From Glossina fuscipes (lineage: Eukaryota; Arthropoda; Insecta; Diptera; Glossinidae): a DNA stretch of 64,000 nucleotides. The notes beneath the pieces are model-generated. The model did not search any database. It had not been told where the DNA came from and saw nothing but the letters and a program-made list of their open reading frames with translations. The stretch is taken from assembly GCF_014805625.2 (NCBI RefSeq), contig NW_023998414.1, positions 31,994,437-32,058,436 on the forward strand, written 5' to 3'. Below, piece by piece: positions 61,979 through 64,000 of the stretch (position 1 is its first letter; each line of letters starts with the position of its first letter). The translations under genes and the position numbers were made by a program.

Positions 61979-64000
61979 ATGAGCCAAAGGGGCACTTCTA
62001 AATGTTGGCGAATTTTTTACGCGAATGAAGAAAAACATACATTTATGATGGGATACCCGTTATATCGTATCCGTTTGAGTGTTAATGAAAAAAACAAAAA
62101 ATGATAAAATTACTTACTAAGCTTCCCCAACCTCCGTTGATGAATATAAAAACTTAAATGCTCGTTAGTTTAACACAAGGGCGTGCACTGGCTAGGCTGT
62201 AAAATGAAAACTTGTAATTATTAAATCAAATTTAGCCACAGGTCGCCAATCAAATCTATACATATGTGCGAAACGTGTACGCAGATATGTAGCAGCAACA
62301 AAATATTGTACGCGCTCACACAACTAAAGTCATAAATTTAACTATTTAAAGAATACATATATCTCTGAAAGTCATAAACTCTTTTTAAAAACTTCTTAAA
62401 ATTAAGAAAAACTATTAACTCTTCGTTGACCGCTAATCACCTTGGCTACGAATACTATGAGTGATAAAAAATTTTTCAATTATCACATTACAAGAATACA
62501 AACATCAATCCACTTAATGGCATAATACTAAGACTTTGACAAGCTATCCAAATGCATTGCATTATGAATAGAACATTAAATGGAATGCGGTTATTGTGAC
62601 ACTATGTTAACGTGGCAAACACCTACACAAATTACGAAAAAAAAAAAAAAAATACGCTTTCTTATTATTATTATTATCTTTTCATGCTGCAATACTAGCT
62701 GGATTTTATTCGCCCAAGGCCTCGCCTAACTACAAGTCTTCATTTATTTACCAATGTACCAAATAATGCCAAAAATTATACCTTGTCCGCTTGCAAACGC
62801 ACACTCTTCATGAAAGTCTTACGAAGAAGTGAGACGAGACCGTGAACTGATGTGGTTCAAATTTTAATAAAATATATATGTATATATGTATACAGGTCAT
62901 AGGCACTTTTGCTACCCATTCTGTTCACAAATTACAAGAAATTAAACTTTGTTGGCATTATTGGCACTGACATGATTGACATTTGATTCGAGCCCGCTTT
63001 TATATTGAGTGAGACTTCACGTTTCATAAGAATGCTTAGGGGGGCGAGTCCAAAAGTTCAAATTACATAGTACATATACAGGCCATTTTATAACGAATTA
63101 CTATGGATCGATTTCATTGTATATTAAAATTTAAATCATCTTATTATATAAAGCTTACTTTTCACAGGAACGCTTGCATCATATATATATATAAATCATG
63201 GCTACCAAGTTTCTGGGTTCGTCACTTCAAATCTCAATACGGTAGGATTTACTTTAGTAGTGTAGGTATAGAGAATAAGCACAAAGGCGTAACACTTATT
63301 GATTGGCCACACACCCACTAGAATGCGACCGCTTACCTGTCTCTTTACTCTTCGCTTCTTGTTGACCGTCGCCATATTACACGAATAGGAAACATTTTCG
63401 GAATGTTTGGTCACAAAATAAAACAAAAAAAAGTAAGAAAGAAATTTCGAGAAATTAAACCTGTCTAGTCGAAATCCTTCAGATCAACGAAGTACGCAAA
63501 AGTTACAATTTTTTTTTCTTATAAATACATTTTCAAATTAAGGCGTAAAGTGGGGAGCGCGTGCAAATGTGCTCCCATCCAATTCAGTTTTCATTACCTA
63601 TTACCAGTGCACCGTATCAGGTGAAGAACAGGATCAACTAAATCGAATAAAACGCGTGTCTGTCGTAAGTCCTTCTCGACGCTACTTACATACGCATATG
63701 CTTACATCACCTTGTACCGAAACTGATGTAGAATATAACAAATCCCATAGAGAGGTGGAAACATTCTGAACCCTTTTCTTCAATATAACCCAATAGCGAT
63801 TAATTTTAATAGATGTGTGAGGAAAGCTTATAGAAAATCGAGCAACACAAACAATTTAGCTGAATAGATATTTTTCGATTTTTCATTTCGTTTTAAAGGC
63901 TTTGTTTTACGCTTTGCTATTCGCTTTGTTATGTAATTGACAGTTCACTAAAACCAGGTGATGCGTCAAATACGTGATGTAAGAAAATGATTTCTAATAT
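61265..64000. other. No gene seen
   Basis: The first 250 bases (GC-richer, with short frames) may be decayed sequence downstream of the gag. Beyond it are poly(T) at about 61508-61523, GT at 61934-61979, poly(A) near 62637-62652, (TTA)n at about 62662-62677 and ordinary AT-rich DNA to the end. Confidence 0.55.
61934..61979. repeat. (GT)n microsatellite
   Basis: GT run with one GG interruption. Confidence 0.95.

Overview
The window looks like insect nuclear DNA, most likely from a higher fly. A tephritid-like genome is my best guess, at low confidence. It is AT-rich and crowded with dinucleotide, trinucleotide and CATA-type microsatellites and long poly(A)/poly(T) runs. Every protein-like signal I could recognise is a decayed transposable element of arthropod type. 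I found no intact gene, no convincing host exon with splice sites, no rRNA or functional tRNA gene, and no CRISPR or bacterial feature. It reads as deep intergenic or large-intron DNA. All long stretches between the elements carry only short, compositionally biased open frames.

Layout. 1-6.9 kb: gene-free, many microsatellites, including a CTG>TTG>TTA graded triplet tract (about 2.4 kb) and a 28-base alternating purine-pyrimidine stretch (about 4.97 kb). 6.9-13.8 kb: two inverted copies of one dispersed repeat (6.93-7.23 kb plus strand, 13.47-13.77 kb minus strand). Between them lie a GC-rich hairpin cluster at 8.07-8.15 kb and copies of a second, GACGGAC-bearing repeat family. 15.1 and 23.7 kb: two diverged copies of a SINE whose head resembles a tRNA, probably tRNA-Ser type. 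17.2 kb: weak Tc1/mariner-like remnant. 20.86-21.28 kb: mariner transposase remnant (minus), immediately followed by the C-terminal end of a non-LTR retrotransposon ORF2 (minus, 21.32-21.69 kb). 25.2-25.6 kb: another, more decayed mariner remnant (plus). 31.67-31.77 kb: a 100-N assembly gap inside AT repeats.

36.5-38.2 kb: a compact element graveyard, with a reverse transcriptase of an R1/LOA-like non-LTR element (with YVDD), a GACAGA-type repeat, then the C-terminal third of a mariner transposase. 41.3-42.06 kb: an unidentified minus-strand retrosequence ending in AATAAA plus poly(A). 43.85-44.12 kb: candidate pogo/Tigger-type MITE. 55.15-55.55 kb: speculative Tigger-like remnant. 57.26-57.72 kb: the 3' end of an R1/LOA-like ORF2 with a clear CCHC knuckle, interrupted by a 7-bp minisatellite. 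60.75-61.26 kb: frameshifted gag of an LTR retroelement.

None of these elements appears able to move: each recognised frame is broken by stops or shifts. I do not see a new multi-gene biological system here. What repays a second look is the repeat structure: several old mariner lineages side by side, a tRNA-derived SINE, the unidentified polyadenylated retrosequence, the hairpin-rich GC island and the unusual simple-sequence tracts.
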